Source: Vibrio mytili
Lineage (GTDB): Bacteria; Pseudomonadota; Gammaproteobacteria; Enterobacterales; Vibrionaceae
DNA: 64,000 bases
Direction: 5' to 3'
Assembly (NCBI RefSeq): GCF_000830505.1
Contig: NZ_JXOK01000046.1
Location: 1 to 64,000, forward strand
Shown here: piece by piece, positions 1 to 8,630 of the stretch
How the letters are laid out: each line of letters begins with the position of its first letter
How positions within the stretch are numbered: the stretch's first letter is position 1
Translations under genes and position numbers: made by a program
Notes under the pieces: generated by a model
Databases searched by the model: none
Told to the model about the DNA's origin: nothing
Seen by the model: the letters and a program-made list of their open reading frames with translations, nothing else

Positions 1-39
1 GTGAGCTAGGGAAGAAGTGGCAGTCGTGTGGAGTGTTTG

Positions 40-69
40 GTAGCCCACATCAATATATCAGTGGGCTAC
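40..69 (-). terminator. Inverted repeat after the element's small protein gene
   Basis: GTAGCCCAC (40-48) and GTGGGCTAC (61-69) form a perfect 9-bp stem with a 12-nt loop, just beyond the stop of the leftward gene at 77. No T-run follows on the minus strand, so it may be a weak terminator or a structural site of the element. Positions 1-39 hold nothing that I recognise. Confidence 0.4.
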
Positions 70-76
70 TGGTGGA

Positions 77-535
77 TTACTTGATTGGCACGATCTGGCT
101 TCTTTTCAGCCTAGAAAGCTCCTCCCGAAGCTCTGCATTTTCATGCTCCAACTCATCCACACGAGTTAATGCCTGAACCAGCTTATCATTCAAGTGATGC
201 TGCGCAGCCGCAAATAAGGCTAACTTCTCTCGCTCCGTTTCATACTTAGCCTTGTAGTTATCCTTGATACGCTGTTGCTCTTTGAGCTTAGTGCGCACGG
301 TCTGGATCTCTGGCCGGATTATTTCACCATTGCCTGCCGCGATTTCAGCTTTAGTCTGTCTAACCTTATCAACAAACTCGGGGTAGTAATAGCCACTGCC
401 GTTGCCAAGGTTCGCTTCCTCCTCAACAGCGCGAACACTGAGCTTGCGATGGGCAGGGATACGCTTAGGTTTACCCTGTTTAATGCGTTCTAGAGCCGCT
501 TCAAGCGCTAGCAATGTGTTTTCGCTCTTACTCAT
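77..535 (-). CDS. Small coiled-coil recombination auxiliary protein (Srap/TnpC-like)
   Basis: A 152-aa protein and the last gene of the leftward recombinase operon. Its ATG overlaps the intB stop codon by four bases (ATGA), which implies translational coupling. The N-terminal half is basic (KPKRIPAHRKLS). Residues about 80-150 are rich in K, E and Q with heptad-like leucines (LFAAAQHHLNDKLVQAL, DELEHENAELREELSRLK), which is a clear coiled coil. There are no recombinase catalytic motifs. By position and shape it matches the small fourth protein of strand-biased circularizing elements (called srap, from memory) and the TnpC protein of Tn554-like transposons. It probably assists the two recombinases, but that role is inferred from context alone. 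Confidence 0.65.
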   Translation of the reverse strand: MSKSENTLLALEAALERIKQGKPKRIPAHRKLSVRAVEEEANLGNGSGYYYPEFVDKVRQTKAEIAAGNGEIIRPEIQTVRTKLKEQQRIKDNYKAKYETEREKLALFAAAQHHLNDKLVQALTRVDELEHENAELREELSRLKRSQIVPIK

Positions 536-2579
536 GAGTTCGCTACCTTTAAGTCAGGTTCGAAAGGGGTAAATGGCAGTTCAAAATCAGCCATGACTAT
601 CTCTGCGGCTCTTACTTGGGTGATGTAGTGGCTACGCTCACTCACCGAAATATCTTCGTCGGATTCCATGTAAGCAACCAAACTGTTGTGCTTTTTCTGC
701 CACCACAGCGCTTGTTCCTCGTCAATGATGCTGCTGCCTGAGCCGCAATCGACACAGAATTGAGGCATGACAACACCATCCATATCGCAATTGTATCCAT
801 TTTTACAATAGCTGTGCAATGAGCCGTGCAGTGTTAACTTGCCGTCCTTAACCGCCCTATAGATGATCTCCCAAGAGCTATAGATACTCGGTATTTCGCC
901 GCGCATTTTCATGATTGCTTTACCGTGAGTTCCCGCGAGTTTTTCGTCCGAATGCCACTGTTTAAAAATCTTGTTCGCCGTTGATTCTGCATTGATTTCA
1001 GTGAGCAGGTTTTTTACCTTTTCGTCTACCATTAAGTCCCGATAGCTCGCCAGCTTTCCGCCATTGGTGTACCACTCGGTCATGGCTAAATATAGGTGCT
1101 TAAATTGCTGTTTCAGTGCGACTAATGTACTAAAGCGGTTCTTAATGCAGTAAAACGCCAGTGTGCGCCTGAACTGGTGTGGAGTTAAGGGCCAAGGCTG
1201 ACCAACCGTGACAGATTCTTTAATTCGCTCTAACGAGCGCGGGTTAGACTCAAGGCATTCCTGATAATCTTCTTCACTCACCACCATGCCGAATTGCCGA
1301 CAAAAACGCTGTAAGCGGGAGGACCAGTCAGTAATTAATACTGGACTTTTAGAGCGATAGGTATGATTAAGCCAAATGGAGTCAGTATATTTGTCATTGG
1401 GGTAAACGACCTCTGAGCGCCAGCGCTCTGTGAGTGTTGACATCAGTTCGATAGCTGTTTTTGAAGACGCTGCTGTCACCCAGGTTTCGCGTTTTTCTCC
1501 CAGCTTAAAGGTGTGAGATTGCAGCATGTGGTAGTCGCGACCTTCAAAGGTGTCCTTGTAGTAGCTGTCAGGAGTGAGCTTGTCTAATTCGGAGTCCCGC
1601 ATTCCGCTGAACCCGCCACATACGATGTAGCTACTGGTAATCAGTTGCCCAAGGTAACGTTTGAAATCAGTTCCGTTGCTCAACTTAACATTCGGCAGTT
1701 TTTCGGCTAATGGTGCAATGATATCGAGAACGGAGTTGGGCTTATTTTCTTGAAGGGCCGACGCAAATTTGTGGTTATCAATCCCTCCATCAGTTTTAAA
1801 AACGTGAACATGGCTCCTTGCGCAATCTTTTCATCGAGGACACGCCTACCTTCTAGATAGTTGTCTTGCATGGCATTTTCGGTTTGGGCAATTAGCGCCC
1901 GAAATGGATGGGCTTCTTCGATAAGTTCAATCGCTTTACCGTAAATCTCATCACATAAGCGCTCAGGGATAACCAGAGTTTGCTGCTTGTGTAGGTCGCA
2001 AAGTTTTTTTGCCTCAACAGATGCCTTAATCGGCGCGGTAAAGCCTAGCGCTAATTGATGCCACGGTGCGAACTCGATAGCTTTGTTGATAGCAATAAAA
2101 CATTGCTCGATAGTGCTTTGTGCGTACCCGTTGTTGATAAGATATGCCTCAAAAGATTTCCAGTGACTGGGTTTAGAGAGCGCTTGTAATGAACTGAGGC
2201 AGTTTTGTATTAGGAAGCGATAGGCGAGTTTTATGCTTGCTTGTCGAGTTTTAGTGCTAGAAAAGGAAGTTGCTTTTCGTTGTTTCGGGTTCTTGTTAAA
2301 CAGCCAACCAAAAGTGAGCAGTTTTAGCTCCCGTTGCAGTGCCGGTGACCGTTCGAACTCTGCAAATGGTAAATTATTTTTGCTTTTTTTTCGGGAGAAC
2401 GGCAGGCAGTTCCAGTCGCTATCGCCGAAGCTTGCCGTGACCGCACCTTCTTTATCCCTGCAGACGATAACCGCATCCAGTTCATCAAAGCGTTGTTCAT
2501 GATACAGCCTGATCAAATCAGTATCTTGAATTTTGTGCGCTGTTGGAAAGCTGGCTTCATAAAGGTGGTCGGTTTGCAT
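532..2579 (-). CDS. IntB-like tyrosine recombinase, reading frame broken once
   Basis: Two abutting frames form one protein. 2579-1794 gives 262 residues; after a -1 shift at 1794-1800, reading continues without a stop to 532, for 682 residues in total. All catalytic residues lie in the second part. In joined numbering these are Arg328 in GMRDSEL, His468-Arg471 in HQFR, His495 in FKH and nucleophile Tyr504 in MTEWY. The first part is the N-terminal DNA-binding region. The ATG overlaps the stop of the preceding gene (TAATG), and the end overlaps the next gene. The frame breaks in a T5A4 run that contains T TTA AAA, so programmed frameshifting, mutation and a sequencing deletion all fit. Deletion is favoured because many other genes here show the same defect. 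Confidence 0.75.
1794..1800 (-). other. T TTA AAA heptamer at the intB frame junction
   Basis: Read on the minus strand in the upstream frame, the codons are TTT TTA AAA CTG. T TTA AAA fits the X XXY YYZ pattern for -1 ribosomal slippage. Re-reading one base gives ACT GAT GGA, which is exactly the frame that carries the catalytic domain. Without slippage, translation stops at 1707 after 290 residues. I have not established a downstream stem-loop. A single missing A or T would give the same picture. Confidence 0.4.
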
Positions 2580-4321
2580 TATTTTGCCCCCTTAGCAACG
2601 CGAGGAATGAGGTTGAGAATGGAATCGGCTTCGCCCCACGCTGGGTGCAAGCCATCGTCATTCAGACGCGCTTCGGCTTGCTTAAGTACCTTGGCATGGA
2701 GGTTGGGTAGTATTTTCTGGTCGATGAAGGAAATAATCGCCTTGAAGTTGTTGCGATAATGACTGGCATCTAAATGCAGGTATAGCGACTCTTCGATGCA
2801 GGCTTTAAACGAGAGCAGGCACCAGATATCTGCCACCGACTGAACAATGACTTGCTCTGGACAGCCAAAACACGCTAACAGGTCGGCGCACGCTAATCGC
2901 TCCCCCTCTTTGGCTAATCCGTGGCGTCGGGCTTGTCTGGTATATTTCTCCGACTTTTCACCAAACGGGTTGTTACAGCTTGACCCGCTTGATGTTCGAC
3001 TGAGGTTAGGCAGTTTGATGCTGTTTTCTTGTTCAATCACTAGCACATCAATTGCCAGATTCTGCCTCGCTTGCGAGGTGTTAACCTTACTTTTGGCCTG
3101 CTCCTCTCTTATCGCCATGGTATCTTGCATCATGCCATTATTGGTTGTTTTATTGCCTTCACTGTAATGCTTCTTGCGGGTGTTGGGCGTGTTGTTCAGC
3201 ATGATGTCGTTCGCCATGTCGCCCTGATGAAATGCGGTTAACTGGGCACCGGTTTCGCGGAAGCGGCTTATCATCGGACGCAATCGACGACCCGTTTGGT
3301 CAGTAAATGAAAAGTGCGCTTCCATCCAGTCTGCAAAGCTACGGAGTGTTATAGCCTTTATTGGCTGTACCTTATTGGCAGTGACCGTTTGCAGCAAGAG
3401 GGGCTGTTCACCAGTATCAATTAGCATGGATGCTTCACGCAACTTATCGAAAAAGTCTAAGGCGTATTTTGGAATATCTAACTCATGGCCACACATTTCC
3501 ACCTGAATCGTTTTAAACGCACGGCGTTTAAAGGCAGGCATGGTGTACCATACCTCGTCCAGTGTGGTTGAAGCATTGTCTGGTTGGCGCAGTTGCAACA
3601 AGTTTCCGGTATTGCTATGGGTGTAATAGGCCAGCAGGAACGCTCCTGCGCACATCATCTTGCTAATTCCACCATACAAGGGGTATTGCTTACCCTGCCA
3701 GTGAAAGGTCATGGTGGACACGTTTTTGTAGGCATCAAAATGCTTTTCTGGGAATGCAATAAATTGCTTTTGCGTCTGCTTAAAGACTTGTCGTAAAAAG
3801 GGAAGCAGTTGGTTTAAATCGCTGCGGGTGTAGGCTTCGTAAGGTTCTGTATCGCTGGAATCCCTGACCACCACGTTATCGAAGTAGTGATGCGACAGGT
3901 CAAGATATTTGATAAACAGGATACTCATTTCTCCGCGTATCCGCGCGTAGGTCGAGTCTTTCATCAAACCTAACATCACTCGGTCATTTTGGTGAGACAT
4001 ATAGCCTTCAATAGAGCATTTGGTGAATGCGTTGACGCTCTGTTTATCGCACCACCTGAGATACAAGGATGCGGTAGAAAAGACGTTGTACAGGGTGAAA
4101 TGACTGCCACCTTCTTCAATCTCTTTATCGAAGCTTTGTTTTAACTGAAGAATAACGCCCTCTCGTTCAGCATCTTCAAATTGCCCGCCCTGTTGCAATA
4201 ACTGCGTTGAGGGAAAGTGCTTGACCAGAAAACGGTTAAAGTCCGCTTTTTGAATACTATTTATGTCTAATTGGATACACAGCTCTGGCTGCCAACCGCT
4301 TAGATATTCCACCTTACTCAT
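2579..4321 (-). CDS. Tyrosine-recombinase-fold protein without catalytic residues (Tfp-like)
   Basis: About 580 aa. The start is placed at 4321 (MSKVEYLSGW), where the ribosome-binding site GGAGGT lies 6 bases upstream; an earlier in-frame ATG at 4378 lies inside intA. It overlaps the intA stop by 8 bases. The C-terminal region resembles a phage-integrase fold, but the expected Arg I block reads HSNTGNLLQLRQ. The HxxR box is degenerate (RFRETGAQL), and the segment before the tyrosine is NTPNTRKKHYSEGN, with no canonical GH-x-Y arrangement. This agrees with the non-catalytic second gene of strand-biased circularizing elements and with TnpB-like proteins of Tn554 relatives. It is probably a structural partner in the recombination complex; that role is inferred. 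Confidence 0.65.
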   Translation of the reverse strand: MSKVEYLSGWQPELCIQLDINSIQKADFNRFLVKHFPSTQLLQQGGQFEDAEREGVILQLKQSFDKEIEEGGSHFTLYNVFSTASLYLRWCDKQSVNAFTKCSIEGYMSHQNDRVMLGLMKDSTYARIRGEMSILFIKYLDLSHHYFDNVVVRDSSDTEPYEAYTRSDLNQLLPFLRQVFKQTQKQFIAFPEKHFDAYKNVSTMTFHWQGKQYPLYGGISKMMCAGAFLLAYYTHSNTGNLLQLRQPDNASTTLDEVWYTMPAFKRRAFKTIQVEMCGHELDIPKYALDFFDKLREASMLIDTGEQPLLLQTVTANKVQPIKAITLRSFADWMEAHFSFTDQTGRRLRPMISRFRETGAQLTAFHQGDMANDIMLNNTPNTRKKHYSEGNKTTNNGMMQDTMAIREEQAKSKVNTSQARQNLAIDVLVIEQENSIKLPNLSRTSSGSSCNNPFGEKSEKYTRQARRHGLAKEGERLACADLLACFGCPEQVIVQSVADIWCLLSFKACIEESLYLHLDASHYRNNFKAIISFIDQKILPNLHAKVLKQAEARLNDDGLHPAWGEADSILNLIPRVAKGAK

Positions 4322-5644
4322 TGCTACCTCCCTGTTCGTTATGCAATACGCTGTGCATGATGCTATCGAGGATGCCAAACTTGACCTTGAAAGCCTTTTT
4401 CCGTCTTAGAAAGCGCAAATACTTCCAGGTGGTCGATTCATTTTTATGTCCCATCCAAGCCATCAGCAGTTCCATGCATTCAAGGTCAAGGAGTCCAGCT
4501 TCAAGCAGGTCACTGAGGCGGTAAGTGCCATAGGTCGAGCGAAAATCGTGGAAACGGTGCATAAAAGTGGGGTGCGACTTTTTGATTACGCTGCGCAACT
4601 CTGACCATCTGGCTTCAATGGACTTTGCGCTGACCGGATTACCTTGCTCACTGACAAAAACGGGTTCGTGACTCTCACAACGCTCTAGTGCATCAACTGC
4701 CTCCTGCTTCAGCCCCAATGCCACTTCAAATAAGTTATCCAGTTTATGATTTAGCTTTGTCACACGCTGTAGGCGCCGCTCAGAGGTGCGGTATTCATTT
4801 AACTGGGCTAGTAGCTCAGCTGATATTTCAATGGTTCTTTGCTTGGCATATTTGGTTTGAACACCATACAACTGCGGTGAAATCGTCAGTTCATAGCGGT
4901 GCTCACTTTCAGCAAGGGGGATCGCAGTCTTTAATGCATCCAGCGTGAGTGTGGCTACTTCATTGATCCGCATTCCGGTATCAATAGAAAGCAGCACCTG
5001 AAGGCGTAGTTCAATGGATGCTTGAGGCAGATACGAGGTCAATATGTCCAGCGAATCGTTACTCAGGGGAGTAAGCGGCCTGATGTTCTTGCTGCTGCTG
5101 TCCCTCGGCACTTTAATTCGTAGATCACTGGTCTGCACGGTAAACGTTGGCGATATGTGTGCCAGCATCCCAGTGCTTTGAACGGATACAAACTCCATCT
5201 TAAAAGGAGCCTCTTTCTCGTTCTTGATTTTCAAGCAACCATCATGCATTAACCACTTGTAGTAGTTAACAATTTGATTCATTCGGACGCTTGCTGTGCT
5301 GTGAGCTAATTCACCATTCTTGATTTGTTTTAACAGGTGAGAACGAAAAAGATAAGTTGGTTTTAGTCTTTTGACGGGAGGGAATTTATCCCATGCTAAT
5401 TGTTTGTCTTCAAGGAATTGGTAGTAAGCATGTAACGCTTGAGCGCAGGGGGATAGGTCTTTAGCTGCTTTGATGGTTTTTTGGTAGAAGAGGTAACTAT
5501 TTGCTTCGTGGTTGAACGAACCATCTTGATTAAACAGTGTAGGCAGTGAGCAATATTCCCCTCAACAGGAGAACATTGACAGTTGTTATCACTGACCGAT
5601 AACTCTGTCTGTTTGTAGACATTGTTTGATTGTATGAGATACAT
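4314..5644 (-). CDS. IntA-like tyrosine recombinase, N-terminal frame broken once
   Basis: The catalytic part is intact. In reconstructed numbering (443 aa) the residues are Arg226 in TGMRINEV, His366-Arg369 in HDFR, His400 in MGHK and Tyr409 in WKYL. The first in-frame ATG (5282) would remove the core-binding domain, yet the frame stays open upstream to 5561 with plausible sequence (DLSPCAQALHAYYQFLE) and no ATG, GTG or TTG. A second frame starting at ATG 5644 (MYLIQSNNVYK) runs into it exactly at the C4 run 5558-5561 (G4 on the coding strand). Restoring one G fuses the two. It is the first gene of the operon and transcribes away from gor. It probably carries out excision and integration of the element. 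Confidence 0.75.
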
Positions 5645-5663
5645 AAATTTACCTAGAAAACCA

Positions 5664-5688
5664 CTGACCATACATACAGTATGGTCAG
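5664..5688. repeat. Perfect 10-bp inverted repeat at the element end
   Basis: CTGACCATAC (5664-5673), the spacer ATACA, then GTATGGTCAG (5679-5688). It lies between the intA start and the gor stop at 5740, where the element should end. Symmetric arms around a short spacer are what a tyrosine recombinase core site looks like, so this may be the attachment junction. It could instead be an operator or transcript hairpin. The other end of the element is outside the window, so the junction cannot be confirmed. Confidence 0.5.
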
Positions 5689-5739
5689 TCCGTAATTATT
5701 TTCCAGATTTATTTATGTGTGTAAGATGTTTTTCCTACA

Positions 5740-7098
5740 CTAACCTGTCATGGTAACGAACTCTTCTGAGCCCGTTGGGTGGATAGCCACAACAGAGTCG
5801 AAGTCTGCTTTGGTTGCGCCCATCTTCATTGCAACACCGAAACCTTGGATCATTTCATCCACGGTGAAACCGATGCCGTGTAGACCAACCACCGTTTCTT
5901 CTTCGCCCGCACAGACTAGCTTCATCTTACATGGTTGACGGTGCTTGGTAACGGCGGTGTACATCGCAGTGAAGCCAGATGTGTAGACTTTGATGTTGTC
6001 TTTGCCGTACTTCTCTTCCGCTTCTTGCGTTGTAAGACCGATAGTGCCGATTGGTGGGTGGCTAAATACCACGGTTGGTACCAAATCGTAGTCCATCTTC
6101 GCGTTTGGTTTATTGTTGAACAAACGCTCAGAAAGTTGACGACCTGCTTTCACTGCTACTGGCGTTAGCTCGATACCGCCTTCCATGATGTCACCTACAC
6201 AGTAGATGCCTTTCACGTTGGTTTCTTGGTATTCGTCTACCTTGATGTAGCCTTTCACGTTGGTTGCCACACCTGTTGACGCTAGGTTGATTGCGTCGGT
6301 TGCTGGATGACGACCGATGGCCCAAATCAGTTGGTCAACGTTTTGGCTCTCACCGTTTTCTAGGTGCAGAGTTAGGCTGCCATCGGCTTCTTTTACCACT
6401 TCTTTTGGTACAGAATGGGTGTGCAGTTTTGGACCTTCTGCGTCCATCACTTCAACCAATGTATCGATGATCATCGGGTCGAAGCTACGTAGTGGTGACT
6501 CTTTACGTACGAACAGGTGTGTTTCTGTACCTAGTGCGTGCAGTACGCCGGCGATTTCAACCGCGATGTAGCCTGCGCCCACAACCGCAACGCGTTTTGG
6601 TTGCTCTGCTAGGTCGAAGAAGCCATTTGAGTCGATGCCGTATTCAGCGCCTGGAATGTTTGGAATAGTAGGACGACCACCAACTGCGATCAGGATGTGA
6701 TCCGCAGTATAATGTTCGCCATTTACTTCCACTGTTTTTTCGTCAACAAACTTAGCAAAACCTTTAATGACGTTTACTTTGTTGTTGCCAAGAACGCGAT
6801 CGTAAGATTGGTGAATACGACCAATGTACGCCTGACGGCTCTCAACCAGTTTGCTCCAGTCGAAACCTTTCACGTCGACATCAAAACCGTAATCTTCTGC
6901 GTACAGGTTCATTGCTTCTGCGATTTGCGCGCCATGCCACATCACTTTCTTCGGTACACAACCCACGTTTACACAGGTGCCACCGAGATCTTGAGCTTCG
7001 ATTAGCGCAACTTTCGCGCCGTACATGGCTGCACGGTTTGCAGATGCGATGCCGCCACTGCCGCCACCGATACAGATATAGTCAAAATGAGTCGCCAT
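5740..7098 (-). CDS. gor: Glutathione reductase
   Basis: A 452-aa cytosolic flavoenzyme that reduces glutathione disulfide with NADPH. The N-terminal FAD motif [10 protein letters not shown] is followed by the redox pair Cys42/Cys47 in [10 protein letters not shown] second Rossmann motif ([10 protein letters not shown]) binds NADPH, and the C-terminal HPTGSEE supplies the catalytic His/Glu. The length matches the family (about 450 aa). The start is placed at 7098 (MATHFDY), preceded by GGAGA; an upstream in-frame ATG at 7110 has no better site. No T-rich hairpin follows the stop. The mobile element begins there and may have displaced the native terminator. Confidence 0.96.
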   Translation of the reverse strand: MATHFDYICIGGGSGGIASANRAAMYGAKVALIEAQDLGGTCVNVGCVPKKVMWHGAQIAEAMNLYAEDYGFDVDVKGFDWSKLVESRQAYIGRIHQSYDRVLGNNKVNVIKGFAKFVDEKTVEVNGEHYTADHILIAVGGRPTIPNIPGAEYGIDSNGFFDLAEQPKRVAVVGAGYIAVEIAGVLHALGTETHLFVRKESPLRSFDPMIIDTLVEVMDAEGPKLHTHSVPKEVVKEADGSLTLHLENGESQNVDQLIWAIGRHPATDAINLASTGVATNVKGYIKVDEYQETNVKGIYCVGDIMEGGIELTPVAVKAGRQLSERLFNNKPNAKMDYDLVPTVVFSHPPIGTIGLTTQEAEEKYGKDNIKVYTSGFTAMYTAVTKHRQPCKMKLVCAGEEETVVGLHGIGFTVDEMIQGFGVAMKMGATKADFDSVVAIHPTGSEEFVTMTG

Positions 7099-7306
7099 TA
7101 CTTTCTCCAAGAGCTTATAAATTTTATCTGGTAAATAGATAGATTGGGATGACTTTGCCCGAACTCAATGCCATCCTTATCCCACTATCATAAATCGAAT
7201 GTAACGAATTCCTAAATGGGAAAAAGTGATCTTGCTTATGACAAATAGCGATGAGAGGCACAAAAAGAACAATCAGCGCGATCAGATGGCGGGGTTGAGA
7301 GCATAC

Positions 7307-7333
7307 AAAAGCGCAACGAGAATGTCGTTGCGC
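7307..7333 (-). terminator. Terminator of rlmJ
   Basis: GCGCAACGA (7311-7319) and TCGTTGCGC (7325-7333) form a perfect 9-bp stem. On the minus strand the stem is followed by TTTT (7310-7307). It lies 24 bases beyond the rlmJ stop. It separates rlmJ from gor, which therefore has its own promoter in 7099-7306. Confidence 0.75.
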
Positions 7334-7356
7334 TGGTAGACTGTGGTGCCAAAGTA

Positions 7357-8196
7357 TTACTCTGGCACAATCCAGTCCACTTTCCAGTGACCAGTTGCTG
7401 GCGCGATGGCTTCTTGTAGGAATGGCAGAATCTCTTTCATCTGGCTTTCCAGTTTCCACGGTGGGTTAATCACAATCATGCCGGAGGCGGTCATACCGCG
7501 TTCATCACTGTCAGGTGCCACACCAAGCTCAATTTGCAGGATTTTGCGAATTCCTAACGCCTCTAGCCCTTCGATCATATCTTCAATGTCGCGGCGGTTT
7601 ACAACCGGATACCAAATCGCGTAAATGCCCGTTGCCCATCGCTTATGGCTCTGATAAATCGCTCTCACCACATCGCGGTACTCTTTCGCGAGTTCGTACG
7701 GAGGATCAATCAGCACCAAACCACGACGCTCTTTTGGTGGCAAGCTGGCTTTCAGACGTTGGAAACCGTCTTCTTTGTAGATATTCACTTGGCGATCACG
7801 ATGGAATTCTTGCTCCAATAGCGGGTGATCGGCGGGGTGCAGTTCGGTTAAGACCATGCGGTCTTGCTCGCGAATTTGTGCACGCGCTACGCGAGGTGAC
7901 CCTGGGTAATAGCGAAGCTTTTCACCATTATTCAGTGCCTTGATCGATTCTATGTAGCTTTGAATGTCTTCGGGAAGGTTTGGGTTATCCCAAATTCGTG
8001 CGATGCCTTGTTTGTATTCGCCGGTTTTTTCAGACCACTCGTGCGTGAGATCGTAGCGGCCGACACCCGAGTGGGTATCGTGATAAACGAACGGCTTGTC
8101 TTTTTGTTTCAGCGCGTCAAGGATGAGGCTTTGAACGATGTGTTTGACCACGTCAGCATGGTTGCCTGCGTGGAAGCTGTGGCGATAACTTAACAA
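7357..8196 (-). CDS. rlmJ: 23S rRNA (adenine-2030 N6) methyltransferase RlmJ
   Basis: About 279 aa. The chosen start is a TTG at 8196, giving M-L-S-Y-R-H-S-F-H-A-G-N-H, the usual RlmJ N-terminus. The ATG at 8250 would add 18 untypical residues. The SAM-binding region (DTHSGVGRYDL) and the N6-adenine catalytic motif DPPYE are visible, with the C-terminal block MTASGMIVINPPW typical of YhiR. It methylates A2030 of 23S rRNA. It is divergent from prlC and upstream of gor, with its own terminator. Confidence 0.93.
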   Translation of the reverse strand: MLSYRHSFHAGNHADVVKHIVQSLILDALKQKDKPFVYHDTHSGVGRYDLTHEWSEKTGEYKQGIARIWDNPNLPEDIQSYIESIKALNNGEKLRYYPGSPRVARAQIREQDRMVLTELHPADHPLLEQEFHRDRQVNIYKEDGFQRLKASLPPKERRGLVLIDPPYELAKEYRDVVRAIYQSHKRWATGIYAIWYPVVNRRDIEDMIEGLEALGIRKILQIELGVAPDSDERGMTASGMIVINPPWKLESQMKEILPFLQEAIAPATGHWKVDWIVPE

Positions 8197-8373
8197 ATTA
8201 AACTCTCGAAACACTCTTTGTCTGAGTGTGGTCTGTGATTTCAGATACAATAATCGGTGTGCTTGGCGGTATTATACCCAACATCGTGGCAGATGCAGAA
8301 TCTGACTTTGCTCTGATGCCAGTGTTTATGCTCTGAATCGTGCAACTTGATGTCATTTGGGGAGCGGGCACTA

Positions 8374-8400
8374 TTGAAATACCGTTAGTTCACCCATACT
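8374..8400 (+). promoter_or_regulatory. Sigma-32-like heat-shock promoter for prlC
   Basis: TTGAAA (8374-8379), a 13-base spacer, then CCCATACT (8393-8400) closely match the sigma-32 consensus CTTGAAA-N11-16-CCCATnT. It lies 231 bases upstream of prlC, which is a known heat-shock gene in E. coli. The rest of the 8251-8630 gap shows no gene that I can support. Confidence 0.6.
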
Positions 8401-8630
8401 TAAGTAATCGTAATACAATTGAACTAGATGAAATTATCGTGTTCAAACTGAGTGCGAAACATCTACAAATAACAGACTCAAGGACAGAGTTGCTTTGATT
8501 AACCCTCTGGTCATCACAGCGTAGAAAAGGGAACGGAGATCCCCTACATCCATGTTGTTGGCTTCCCTGTGCATTGAGTTAGCCTGCCTTGGTAGGTCAT
8601 CACAGAGTCATAACACAAAAGGAATTATTC

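Noticed and set aside
5396..5671. A separate small gene upstream of intA
   Set aside because: Its first 29 residues (from ATG 5644) join the open intA frame at a G4 run; the remainder past that run is out of frame with a clear core-binding domain. It is the N-terminus of intA.
6697..7142. Plus-strand frames inside gor
   Set aside because: They are antisense shadows of a well-supported gene.
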